Assembly: GCA_035277485.1 (NCBI GenBank) | Contig: DATEKK010000134.1 | Coordinates: 5,304-69,303, forward strand | Length of the DNA stretch: 64,000 nt | Direction of reading: 5' to 3' | Source: JADGGM01 sp035277485 | Lineage (GTDB): Bacteria; Gemmatimonadota; Gemmatimonadetes; Gemmatimonadales; Gemmatimonadaceae | Shown here: in pieces, positions 52,813 to 61,093 of the stretch | Position numbering within the stretch: the first letter of the stretch is position 1 | How the letters are laid out: each line of letters starts with the position of its first letter | Made by a program: the position numbers and the translations under genes | The notes under the pieces: model-generated | Database searches by the model: none | Told to the model about the DNA's origin: nothing | Seen by the model: the letters and a program-made list of their open reading frames with translations, nothing else

Positions 52813-54068
52813 GCCAGATGCCGGGAGGGGGCCTCGTCGAGCACGTCACCTGCCTGGGATGTGGCTGCTCGTGCGATGACATCGCCGTGGCCGTGCGCGA
52901 CGGGCGCATCGCCGAAGCGCGCGGCGCGTGCTCGCTCGGCTCCTCGTGGTTTGGCGACGGACGCGTGCCTGCTGTCGTTCGAGCACGCGGGTCCGCCGTT
53001 TCTGTCGACGCCGCGCTCGACGCCGCTGCGACGCTTCTCGATCAAGCCCGGCGCGCACTCGTGTTCCTCGGCATCGACATCTCGTGCGAAACGCAGCGTG
53101 CCGCGGTCCAAATCGCCGACACGCTGCACGCTGCAGTCGATGGCGTGAGCTCGTCTACGGTGGCCGCCGGCGTTCTCGCTGCCCAACGGCGCGGTCGCGT
53201 AAGCGCGACGCTCGGCGAGATCCGGAATCGCGCGGACTGCATCGTATTCTGGGGCACGAACCCGGCTACGCGGTATCCGCGCTATGCGTCGCGCTATGCA
53301 CCGGAGCCCGAAGGGTTGTTCGTCCCGCATGGCCGCCTGAGCCGGCGGATCGTGTCGGTCGACGTGGGCGATGCCCGCGGTCCCGACGGCGCGGACCTGC
53401 GAATCGCGGTGCGGTCCAGCCAGGAGCTCGACGCGATCGCGGCGCTCAGGGCCGCGGTCGCGGGCCGTCCGTTAGGCGGAGCGCCCGCCGGCGGAGAGCT
53501 GGCGGATCTCGCCCGCACGCTCACCGCCTCGCACTACGTGGTCATCGTGTACGACGCCGAGCCCGGCGCGTTGCCGGCCGAGCCCGCGCGCGCCGAATCG
53601 CTCACCGCGCTCGGCCAGGAGCTCAACGCGGTCACGCGGGCCAGCGTGACGCCCCTCCGCGCAGGTGGCAATCGCGTGGGCGCCGAGTCCGTGCTCACGT
53701 GGCAGACCGGTTATCCGATGACGGTCGACTTCTCGCGCGGATTTCCGCGGTTTCGACCGGACGACGGCGGGCGCGCGCTGGTCGCGTCGGGTGCCGTGGA
53801 CGCGGTGCTCGTCGTCGGTCGTCCGTTAGGCATTCCGTTCGCGGTCGATGCCGTGCGGTCCGTCGCCATCGGCACGGCCGCCTCGGAAACATCGTGCGAG
53901 GTGGCGATCGACACCGGAGTCGCCGGAATCCACGAGAGCGGCACGGCGTTCCGCATGGACGACGTCCCGCTTCCGCTGCGCGCGCCCATGCCCGGCCCGC
54001 CGGTAGCAGCGGACGTGGTTCGCGCGCTCGCCCAACGCATCGGCGCACGCCGGGCACGCCCATCGTGA
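52809..54068 (+). CDS. fhcB: Formyltransferase/hydrolase complex subunit B
   Basis: A 419-residue protein like the B subunit of formylmethanofuran dehydrogenase. The N-terminal CLGCGCSCDDI motif could bind an iron-sulphur cluster. The middle has IVFWGTNPATRYPRYASRY. In bacteria the Fhc complex works as a hydrolase, without the molybdenum or tungsten site of archaea; the subunit is thought to be structural. Coupled by ATGA and GTGA overlaps on both sides. Confidence 0.9.
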   Translation: MSQMPGGGLVEHVTCLGCGCSCDDIAVAVRDGRIAEARGACSLGSSWFGDGRVPAVVRARGSAVSVDAALDAAATLLDQARRALVFLGIDISCETQRAAVQIADTLHAAVDGVSSSTVAAGVLAAQRRGRVSATLGEIRNRADCIVFWGTNPATRYPRYASRYAPEPEGLFVPHGRLSRRIVSVDVGDARGPDGADLRIAVRSSQELDAIAALRAAVAGRPLGGAPAGGELADLARTLTASHYVVIVYDAEPGALPAEPARAESLTALGQELNAVTRASVTPLRAGGNRVGAESVLTWQTGYPMTVDFSRGFPRFRPDDGGRALVASGAVDAVLVVGRPLGIPFAVDAVRSVAIGTAASETSCEVAIDTGVAGIHESGTAFRMDDVPLPLRAPMPGPPVAADVVRALAQRIGARRARPS

Positions 54069-55714
54069 GCGACCGCCTGCGCATCACGGGCGGCGCCGTG
54101 TACGATCCCGCGAACGGCGTTGACGGCGACGTGCGCGACGTGTGCGTCGAGGACGGCCGCATCGTCGCGTCGCTACCGGATGACGCGCCGCGGCTCGATG
54201 CGCACGGCATGGTCGTGATGCCCGGCGGCATCGACGTCCACGCGCACATCGCCGCGTCGAGCGTGAATCAAGCGCGCCGCGTCCTGTCCGATGAACGAAC
54301 GGCGGATCCCGCGTCACCGCCCGCGTTGCTCGATGCCGTTGCGCGCTCGGGCACCGGCGGTACCGTGCCCACCACCTTCACCACCGGCTATCGCTACGCG
54401 GGACTCGGCTACACCACGGTGTTCGACGCGGCGGTGTCGGCCGTGGGCGCGCGCGACACGCACGCGCAGTTGGACGACACGCCGATCATCGACGCCGGAT
54501 TCTTCGTGCTCATGGGCAACGACGCGTACCTGCTGCAGCAGGTCGCGTCGGGCGAGCACGACCGCGCGCGCGACTACGCCGCGTGGCTGTTAGGCGCGAC
54601 CGGTGCCTACGCGATCAAGTGCGTGAACCCGGGCGGCGTCGAATTGTGGAAGCGGAACGTGCGCGCGGTGAAGAGCATCGATGATGCGTCGGGCATACCG
54701 GGCGTGACGCCGCGCGCCATCATGGAAACGCTGGCAGACGCGGCGAATGCGCTCGCGCTGCCGCACCCGGTGCACATCCATTGCAACAATCTCGGTCTGC
54801 CCGGCAACGTGGCCACGACGCTCGACAGCATGCGCGCGCTGTCGGGTCGCCGCGCGCATTTCACGCACGTGCAATTCCACGCGTACGCCGGTGGAAACGG
54901 TACGCCGTGGTCGTCGGGTGCGAAGGAGCTCATCGCGTACATCAACACGCACCAGGAAGTGACGGCGGACGTTGGGCAGGTGATGCTCGGACACGCCACC
55001 ACGGTGACGGCCGACGGTGCGGTAGAGTATCTCCTCCACGCGAGCACCGGGCGCCGGTGGGTGAACGTCGATATCGAGCTCGAGACCGGTTGCGGGATCG
55101 TGCCGTACGAGTATCGCGACGCCGCAGCGGTCGCATCGTTGCAGTGGGTCGTGGGTCTCGAGCTCTTTTTGCTCTCCGATGATCCGTGGCGCGTTCTCCT
55201 GTCCACGGATCATCCCAACGGTGGCGCGTTCACGAGTTATCCGGAGCTGATCCGGCTGTTGATGGATCGCGCCTACCGCGACGAGCGCCTGAAAGCGGTG
55301 AACCACAAGCTGCTCGCCGGCAGCGCGCTCGCCGACGGCCTCGCGCGCGAGTACACACTGCGCGAGATCGCGATCATCACGCGCGCCGGCCCGGCGCGTC
55401 AGTTAGGCCTGACCAACAAGGGGCACCTGGGTGCCGGCGCCGACGCCGACATCACGATCTACGCGCGAGACGCGAACATCGCCGCCATGTTCGCGACGCC
55501 GCGATACGTGGTCAAAGGCGGCGTGCTGGTGGTGGAAGAAGGCCAATTGCGGCGCGCCCCGCCGGCGCATCGCCTGCACGTGCGCCCGCGCTTCGACGAC
55601 GCGGTGATGCGCGACCTCGCATCCTGGTTCGATCGCTACGCGACCGTTGCGTTGGCCAACTACCCGGTTGCGCCGCTTCGCGACGCGCCGGTTGCCTCGG
55701 GTGCGAGCGCCTAA
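54065..55714 (+). CDS. fhcA: Formyltransferase/hydrolase complex subunit A
   Basis: A 549-residue amidohydrolase-fold subunit releasing formate from formylmethanofuran. Metal site visible: GGIDVHAHIA (HxH), a carboxylated Lys in AIKCVNPGG, His in HIHCNNLG and Asp in LSTDHPNGG. The GTG start overlaps the fhcB stop. The frame upstream is open through fhcB and must not be counted. Bacterial FhcA normally has all these residues. Confidence 0.93.
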   Translation: MSDRLRITGGAVYDPANGVDGDVRDVCVEDGRIVASLPDDAPRLDAHGMVVMPGGIDVHAHIAASSVNQARRVLSDERTADPASPPALLDAVARSGTGGTVPTTFTTGYRYAGLGYTTVFDAAVSAVGARDTHAQLDDTPIIDAGFFVLMGNDAYLLQQVASGEHDRARDYAAWLLGATGAYAIKCVNPGGVELWKRNVRAVKSIDDASGIPGVTPRAIMETLADAANALALPHPVHIHCNNLGLPGNVATTLDSMRALSGRRAHFTHVQFHAYAGGNGTPWSSGAKELIAYINTHQEVTADVGQVMLGHATTVTADGAVEYLLHASTGRRWVNVDIELETGCGIVPYEYRDAAAVASLQWVVGLELFLLSDDPWRVLLSTDHPNGGAFTSYPELIRLLMDRAYRDERLKAVNHKLLAGSALADGLAREYTLREIAIITRAGPARQLGLTNKGHLGAGADADITIYARDANIAAMFATPRYVVKGGVLVVEEGQLRRAPPAHRLHVRPRFDDAVMRDLASWFDRYATVALANYPVAPLRDAPVASGASA

Positions 55715-55715
55715 C

Positions 55716-56621
55716 GTGCAGATCCACGGCGTCGCGATCGAAGACACCTTCGCCGAGGCCTTCGGCATGCGCGCGGCGCGCGTGATCATCACCGCGCGCG
55801 ATCTGCGTTGGGCCACCGAGGCCGCGCGCAAGATGACGGGCTTCGCCACCTCGGTCATCGCCTGCAAGGTGGAAGCGGGCATCGAGCGCGAGGTGCCTCC
55901 GTCGGAGACGCCCGACGGCCGGCCCGGCGTGAGCGTCCTGCTCTTCACGATGGATTCCGACAGTCTCGCCAAACGTCTCGTCGAGCGCATCGGCCAGACC
56001 GTGCTCACGTGCGTCACGACGGCGTGCTTCGACGGGCTGCCTAACGCATCCGAGCGCATGCCCGTGGGCCGGTCGTTGCGCGTGTTCGGCGACGGCTTCC
56101 AGGGCAGCAAGTTGATCGCCGGCGAGCGCTACTGGCGCATCCCCGTCATGGAAGGCGAATTCCTCGTGCAGGAGTCGTTCGGGCGCGTGAAAGGCGTGGG
56201 CGGCGGCAACTTCCTCATCCTCGCCGAGAGCGAGGCCGCCGCACTCGAGGCCGCGGAGGCATCCGTGGACGCGATGCGCGGCATGCCGGGCGTGGTGCTG
56301 CCCTTCCCGGGCGGCATCGTGCGCAGCGGCAGCAAGGTGGGCAGCAAGCGCTACGCCAACATGGTCGCCACGACCAACGACGCGTTCGCGCCCACGCTGC
56401 GGGCCGTCACGGCGTCGTCGTTGCCTGACGAGGCAAATGCCGCGCTCGAGATCGTGCTCGACGGGGTCGATGCGCCATCGATTGCCGCCGCCATGCGCGC
56501 CGGCATCCACGCCGCCTGCCGCGCGGGCGTCCATCGGATAACGGCCGGCAACTACGGCGGCAAGCTCGGCCCGCATCACTTTCATTTGCGGCAGATCCTG
56601 ACCGAGCATCCCGCCGCATGA
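55716..56621 (+). CDS. fhcD: Formylmethanofuran--H4MPT formyltransferase
   Basis: A 301-residue Ftr-type enzyme moving the formyl group from H4MPT to methanofuran, next to the hydrolase subunits. It starts QIHGVAIEDTFAEAFGMRAARVIITA and ends KLGPHHFHLRQIL, the family signature. The GTG at 55716 is one base after the fhcA stop; an in-frame GTG five codons earlier is possible. Coupled to fhcC (ATGA). Confidence 0.93.
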   Translation: MQIHGVAIEDTFAEAFGMRAARVIITARDLRWATEAARKMTGFATSVIACKVEAGIEREVPPSETPDGRPGVSVLLFTMDSDSLAKRLVERIGQTVLTCVTTACFDGLPNASERMPVGRSLRVFGDGFQGSKLIAGERYWRIPVMEGEFLVQESFGRVKGVGGGNFLILAESEAAALEAAEASVDAMRGMPGVVLPFPGGIVRSGSKVGSKRYANMVATTNDAFAPTLRAVTASSLPDEANAALEIVLDGVDAPSIAAAMRAGIHAACRAGVHRITAGNYGGKLGPHHFHLRQILTEHPAA

Positions 56622-57442
56622 GCGACGCCGTCACGCTCACACTGCGCACGGCGCTCGCCCGCCGGCTCGAGGCGGAGTCCATCACGCCCGACGCCTTCGC
56701 GACGCTCGACGAAGCAGCCATCGCGCGCCTGCCGGTGTGGGACGGGCCGCAGACCATTCCGTTAGGCGATGTCTTCCAAGTGCGCGGCGGTTCGTCGAAC
56801 CGCGTCCACGTGGCCGGCGACCTCGAGATGGTCGACGCCATCGGTGCCGGCATGACCACGGGCGAGCTCCGCATCGAGGGCGCTGTCGGACGCTACGTCG
56901 GCACGCGCATGGCCGGCGGCGAGCTGCGCGTCACCGGCAACGCCGGGTATGGCGCCGGTCTCGAAATGACCGGCGGCCTCCTCGACATCACCGGCAACGC
57001 CGGCGATCGGTTAGGCGCGGGACGACTCGCGGCCGCTCGCGGTATGGCCGGCGGCGAGATCATCGTGCGCGGCAACGCCGGCGCCGAGGCCGGTGCGGGC
57101 ATGCGGCGCGGCACCGTGGTCGTCGCGGGAAACGCGGGACCGCGCGCCGGCATGGGCATGATCGCCGGCAACGTCATCGTCTTCGGCGGTGCAGGGGAGG
57201 ACCCCGGACGGTTCAACAAGCGCGGCACCATCGTCGTGTTCGGCCGCGTCTCCGTTTCCGCGAGCTACCAATACGACTGCACGTATCGCCCGCCGCACGT
57301 CGCGGTGACGCTCGTGCATCTCAAATCGCGCCGCAATCTCTCGATCGATCATGCCATGCACGCCGCACGCTTCAAGCGGTACAGCGGCGACATGGCAGAG
57401 TTGGGCCGTGGCGAAATCCTCGCGCGGAGCGACGAGCGGTGA
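56618..57442 (+). CDS. fhcC: Formyltransferase/hydrolase complex subunit C
   Basis: A 274-residue right-handed beta-helix of GXXGXXXG repeats (ELRVTGNAGYGAGLEMTGGLLDITGNAG, EIIVRGNAGAEAGAGM, TVVVAGNAGPRAGMGM). This is also the glutamate-synthase gltB C-terminal fold. The repeats hold the complex together. The end is PHVAVTLVHLKSRRNLSIDH. Its stop overlaps the mch start (GTGA). Confidence 0.92.
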   Translation: MSDAVTLTLRTALARRLEAESITPDAFATLDEAAIARLPVWDGPQTIPLGDVFQVRGGSSNRVHVAGDLEMVDAIGAGMTTGELRIEGAVGRYVGTRMAGGELRVTGNAGYGAGLEMTGGLLDITGNAGDRLGAGRLAAARGMAGGEIIVRGNAGAEAGAGMRRGTVVVAGNAGPRAGMGMIAGNVIVFGGAGEDPGRFNKRGTIVVFGRVSVSASYQYDCTYRPPHVAVTLVHLKSRRNLSIDHAMHAARFKRYSGDMAELGRGEILARSDER

Positions 57443-58395
57443 GCGCCCTGCACCTGAACGAGCGCGCCTGGTTGCTCGCCGACGGCATGGTCGAGCGCGC
57501 GAGCCAGCTCCGCATCGCGAGCAGCCAGCTACCGTCCGGCACGCGCCTCCTCGACGCCGGCATCGAAGCGGCGGGCGGACTCGGCGCGGGCCTCGCGCTC
57601 GCGCAGCTCTGCACGAGCGGTCTCGCCGACATTAGTCTCAGTTGGTTACGAATTGGGGCCGACTCGTATCCCGGCGTGCGCGTGTGGACCGACCACCCCG
57701 CCCTCGCCTGCATGGCCTCGCAATACGCCGGGTGGGCGATCCAGGTCGGCAAATACTTCGCCATGGCCTCGGGCCCGCTGCGCGCCCATGCGCGGGTCGA
57801 AGCGGACTTGTTCTCGAAGTTAGGCTACGGGGAGCAGGCCACGCGCGGTGTGCTCGTCCTCGAAGGACGCACGCCGCCCACCGACGAAGTGGCGCACTAC
57901 ATCGCGTCGCGCGCGAAGCTCGACCCGCGACAGGTCACCATCGCCATTGCACCCACCGCGTCGCTCGCCGGCGGCGTGCAAGTCGTGGCGCGGATCCTCG
58001 AGACCGCGCTCCACAAAATGGAGTCGTTAGGCTTCGATGTCCGCCGAGTGGTGAGCGGGATCGGCGTCGCGCCGCTCCCGCCCGTCGCACGCGACGACCT
58101 CCACGCGATCGGCCGGACAAACGACTGCGTGCTCTACGGCGGCCAGGCCCACTTCACCGTTCGCGCCGAGGACGACGAGCTGTCGCAGCTCGCCAGCCAG
58201 CTCCCCGCGTCGGCATCGCACGACTACGGCACACCGTTCTACGACATCTTCAAGCGCTACGGCGGAGACTTCTACAAGATCGACAAGATGTTGTTCAGTC
58301 CCGGCGAAGTCTGGCTCACCAGCGACACGTCCGGCCGCACCTTCCACGGCGGCAAGTTGGACCCCGAGGTGCTCCGTACATCGCTCATGAGCTGA
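57439..58395 (+). CDS. mch: Methenyl-tetrahydromethanopterin cyclohydrolase
   Basis: A 318-residue enzyme opening methenyl-H4MPT to formyl-H4MPT. Family blocks: LDAGIEAAGGLGAGLALAQLC, AIAPTASLAGGVQVVARILETALHKM, APLPPVARDDLHAIGRTNDCVLYGG, YGTPFYDIFKRYGGDFYKID. The GTG start overlaps fhcC. This completes the pathway mtdB-mch-fhc in one operon. Confidence 0.95.
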   Translation: MSALHLNERAWLLADGMVERASQLRIASSQLPSGTRLLDAGIEAAGGLGAGLALAQLCTSGLADISLSWLRIGADSYPGVRVWTDHPALACMASQYAGWAIQVGKYFAMASGPLRAHARVEADLFSKLGYGEQATRGVLVLEGRTPPTDEVAHYIASRAKLDPRQVTIAIAPTASLAGGVQVVARILETALHKMESLGFDVRRVVSGIGVAPLPPVARDDLHAIGRTNDCVLYGGQAHFTVRAEDDELSQLASQLPASASHDYGTPFYDIFKRYGGDFYKIDKMLFSPGEVWLTSDTSGRTFHGGKLDPEVLRTSLMS

Positions 58396-58425
58396 AGCGC
58401 TCACCGCCCATCGTTCGCCACTTCC

Positions 58426-58453
58426 GATTCCCCATTCCCGATTCCCCATTCCC
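58426..58453 (+). repeat. Tandem duplication of GATTCCCCATTCCC
   Basis: Two perfect 14-bp copies in the 67-base gap between mch and the EthD-like gene. Such simple GATTCCC repeats are common in GC-rich genomes; no function is claimed. Confidence 0.7.
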
Positions 58454-58462
58454 GAGGTTCCG

Positions 58463-58774
58463 ATGTGGTGCGTCGTCGTCATCTATAACCACCCGAAGGA
58501 CACGGCGGCATTCGAGAAGTACTATGCCGCGAACCACCTGCCGCTCGTGACGAAGCTCGCCAAGGAAATCGGCTTCTCGCGCGCTGTGCTCATGAAGTTT
58601 CCGCGCAACCTCGATGGCTCCAAGCCCGCGTTCTATCGTAAGGCGGAGCTCTGGTTCGACTCCGAGGCCGCGCTCACGCGCGGCACCGCCACACCGGGCT
58701 TCGCAACGGTCGCCGGCGACCTGCCTAACTTTGCCACCGGGGGCTTCACGGCTCTCGTCGGCGAGGAAAGCTGA
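58463..58774 (+). CDS. EthD family small protein
   Basis: A 103-residue dimeric alpha/beta-barrel type protein: WCVVVIYNHPKDTAAFEKYYAANHLPLVTKL, the usual EthD start, and a FATGGFTALVGEE end. EthD-like proteins act in ether or polyketide breakdown, or have no known role. Its place inside the H4MPT operon, with an AGG-type ribosome site and coupling to the next gene (CTGA), is unusual. Confidence 0.82.
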   Translation: MWCVVVIYNHPKDTAAFEKYYAANHLPLVTKLAKEIGFSRAVLMKFPRNLDGSKPAFYRKAELWFDSEAALTRGTATPGFATVAGDLPNFATGGFTALVGEES

Positions 58775-59658
58775 CGCCCGTATTCGTCGCCATCCTCGCT
58801 GCTCGCACCGGATGGCACACCGATGCGCTCACGCGCGCCCTCGCCGCTCGGGGCGCGCGCGCAGCCGTGTTTCCGTACGAATCCCTCGTCGCATCGCTCG
58901 GACGAGGCGCGCGGCTCGCCGCGCACGACACGGATCTCCTCGACGCAACCGCCGTCCTCGCGCGCATCATCCCCAACGGATCGCTCGAGCAGATCGTCTT
59001 TCGCGTCGACGCCCTGCATGCGCTCGAGGATGCCGGCGTTCCCGTCATGAATCCGCCGCGCGCCATCGAGCGCACCGTCGACAAGTTCTACACCTCGGCG
59101 CTCCTCGCGCGCGCGGGCCTCGCCACCCCGGAAACAGTCGTGTGCGAGCGCGCCGACGATGCGATGAACGCGTTCCGCGACATGCGCGATGTCATCGTCA
59201 AACCGCTCGTCGGGTCCATGGGACTTGGCATGGTGCGCGTGAGCGATGAGGAGATCGCCTGGCGCGTGTTTCGCTCGCTGGAAGCGATCCACGGGGTGTA
59301 TTATCTTCAGCGCACAATCGAGCATGAAGGACGCGACGTCCGCGTCTTCGTCGTTGGCGACCGTGTCGTGGGCGCCATCGAACGCTCGGCGGCGGGTTGG
59401 CGCACCAATCTGGCTCGTGGTGGACGCGCACGCGCGATCACGCTGCCCGCCGACTGGCACGCCATGGCGCTGTGCGCGGCACGCACCGTTGGCGCTGCGT
59501 ACGCCGGCGTCGATCTCCTGCCCGCTCGAGACGGTTCAGTCTATGTACTCGAGGTGAACGGCATCCCTGGATGGCACGGGCTCCAGACGGCTACCTCCGT
59601 CGACGTCGCGCAAGCGATCGTCGATCATCTGCTCGACGCCTATCGCGTCCAGCGCTGA
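58771..59658 (+). CDS. RimK-like ATP-grasp ligase, CTG start
   Basis: About 295 residues. The mature part is clear: VNFAxxx-like PRAIERTVDKFYTSALLARAGLATPETVVC, VIVKPLVGSMGLGMVRVSD, YYLQRTIEHEGRDVRVFVVGDRVVGAIER, AGVDLLPARDGSVYVLEVNGIPGWHGL. It resembles RimK/MptN glutamate ligases, which in archaea add glutamate to H4MPT. The conserved N-terminus TPVFVAILAARTGWHTDALTRAL lies before any ATG, GTG or TTG. The best start is CTG at 58771 overlapping the EthD stop (CTGA), with GAGGAAAG in front. The family's N-terminal segment argues against a later start. Confidence 0.75.
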   Translation: MTPVFVAILAARTGWHTDALTRALAARGARAAVFPYESLVASLGRGARLAAHDTDLLDATAVLARIIPNGSLEQIVFRVDALHALEDAGVPVMNPPRAIERTVDKFYTSALLARAGLATPETVVCERADDAMNAFRDMRDVIVKPLVGSMGLGMVRVSDEEIAWRVFRSLEAIHGVYYLQRTIEHEGRDVRVFVVGDRVVGAIERSAAGWRTNLARGGRARAITLPADWHAMALCAARTVGAAYAGVDLLPARDGSVYVLEVNGIPGWHGLQTATSVDVAQAIVDHLLDAYRVQR

Positions 59659-60539
59659 CGCCAAGTCGGCGCGCGCACGCACGCCCAACGACACCCGCCG
59701 ACATCGCCAGCGCCGCCCAACTGGCGTGCTTGCTCGAGGCCAGCGCACCAAAGCCGGGCAACGTCGCACCACCCGCGCGCACGCACTTCCGTGACACGCG
59801 CTACGAGCACTTCCTCGCCAGCGCCGCCGCCATCGGACCCGCGATGCTCCTCGCGCGCCGCCATTCTCTTGGCACGACGATTCGGGCCGCGTGCACCGCA
59901 ACCGCTCGTTGGACACGCGCCAATACCAACCTCGGCATCATTCTGCTGCTCGCGCCACTCGCCCGCGCCGCGCTCGACCCGAACGATGGGACCCTGCGTG
60001 ACCGCGTGGCGCGTGTGTTGCGGCGCACCACCGTCCGCGATGCCGCCCAAGTCTACGCCGCCATTCGTCTCGCGCATCCCGGCGGGCTTGGACACGCCGG
60101 TACGCAGGATGTGGCTCGCGCGCCAACGCAGGCGCTGCGCGCGGTCATGGCGCTCGCCGCTGATCGCGACGGCATCGCGCGTGAATACGCCACCGATTAC
60201 GCGGTTACGTTCGAGCTCGGCGTGCCCACGTTGTGCCGCGCGCGGCGCGATGGACTGTCATGGGACGACGCAATCGTCGAGACCTATCTAACGCTGCTCG
60301 CCGCCGCACCCGACACGCACGTGGCGCGCAAGTTGGGCCACGCCGCGGCCGCCGCCATCTCTCGCCGCAGTCGAGCCGTGCTCGCGGCTGGCGGCGTGCG
60401 CAGTGCGGTTGGACGCCGGCGCACGGCCGCGTTCGACCTCGCGCTGCGCGATACGTCCAATTCGCGAAACCCTGGCACCACGGCTGACCTCACCGCCGCG
60501 GCGATCTTCGCCGTACTTCTCGAAGGAGGCTGGAGCTAG
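59655..60539 (+). CDS. CitG-like triphosphoribosyl-dephospho-CoA synthase homologue, CTG start
   Basis: About 294 residues. SAAQLACLLEASAPKPGNVAPPARTHF and RWTRANTNLGIILLLAPLARAA are family signatures. Homologues are standard members of methylotroph H4MPT clusters and are thought to act in methanopterin or methanofuran synthesis rather than in citrate lyase. As with the previous gene, no ATG/GTG/TTG stands before the conserved N-terminus. CTG at 59655 overlaps the previous stop (CTGA). An in-frame TTG near 59727 would cut off part of the conserved helix. Confidence 0.75.
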   Translation: MTPSRRAHARPTTPADIASAAQLACLLEASAPKPGNVAPPARTHFRDTRYEHFLASAAAIGPAMLLARRHSLGTTIRAACTATARWTRANTNLGIILLLAPLARAALDPNDGTLRDRVARVLRRTTVRDAAQVYAAIRLAHPGGLGHAGTQDVARAPTQALRAVMALAADRDGIAREYATDYAVTFELGVPTLCRARRDGLSWDDAIVETYLTLLAAAPDTHVARKLGHAAAAAISRRSRAVLAAGGVRSAVGRRRTAAFDLALRDTSNSRNPGTTADLTAAAIFAVLLEGGWS

Positions 60540-60546
60540 GCTCCGG

Positions 60547-61059
60547 ATGGAACCGATGCGAACCCACGGCGAGTTTAGGATACGGGTCAAGAAAGACTAC
60601 ACCGTCTTCTCGTCGGCGCACTTCATCACGTTCGCCGGCCACCGGTGCGAGTCGCTGCACGGACACAACTATCGCGTGGGCGTCGCGCTCGACGGCGCGC
60701 TCGACGAAGACGGTTGGTACGTGCTGGATTTTTCGTTCATCAAACGCCTCATGCGGCAACTCTGCGACGAGATCGACCACAAGGTGCTCCTGCCCCTCGA
60801 GAACCCCAAGCTCGGGATCGTCGCACACGACGACACCGTGCGGGTCGACTACGAGGGCAAGCAGCGCTACGTGTTCCCCGCCAGAGACTGCGCGCTCCTG
60901 CCCATCCCCAACACGACGGTCGAGATGCTGGCCCGCCACCTGGCCGGCCGCCTCCTCACTGAGTTAGGCGAGGCCAACGTGGCGCATCTCACCTCGATCG
61001 AGATGGAAGTGGAGGAAAGCTTCGGGCAGTCCGCGACCTATCGCGGAACGCTCGCCTGA
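60547..61059 (+). CDS. 6-pyruvoyl-tetrahydropterin synthase family enzyme
   Basis: A 170-residue PTPS/QueD-family protein with zinc-binding His: SSAHFITFAGHRCESLHGHNYRVGVAL. The conserved Cys-to-His pair and the VLDFSFIKRLMRQLCDEIDHK helix are present, and it ends EMEVEESFGQSATYRG. A role in pterin synthesis for H4MPT is inferred from the operon. The start is ATG at 60547; another ATG lies three codons later. Confidence 0.88.
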   Translation: MEPMRTHGEFRIRVKKDYTVFSSAHFITFAGHRCESLHGHNYRVGVALDGALDEDGWYVLDFSFIKRLMRQLCDEIDHKVLLPLENPKLGIVAHDDTVRVDYEGKQRYVFPARDCALLPIPNTTVEMLARHLAGRLLTELGEANVAHLTSIEMEVEESFGQSATYRGTLA

Positions 61060-61093
61060 CAGTGCTAATGCCTAACGATCAAGGATTCAGATC

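Noticed and set aside
52928..54064. Extension of the fhcA frame through fhcB
   Set aside because: FhcB coding is clear in another frame and the FhcA family starts near 54065.
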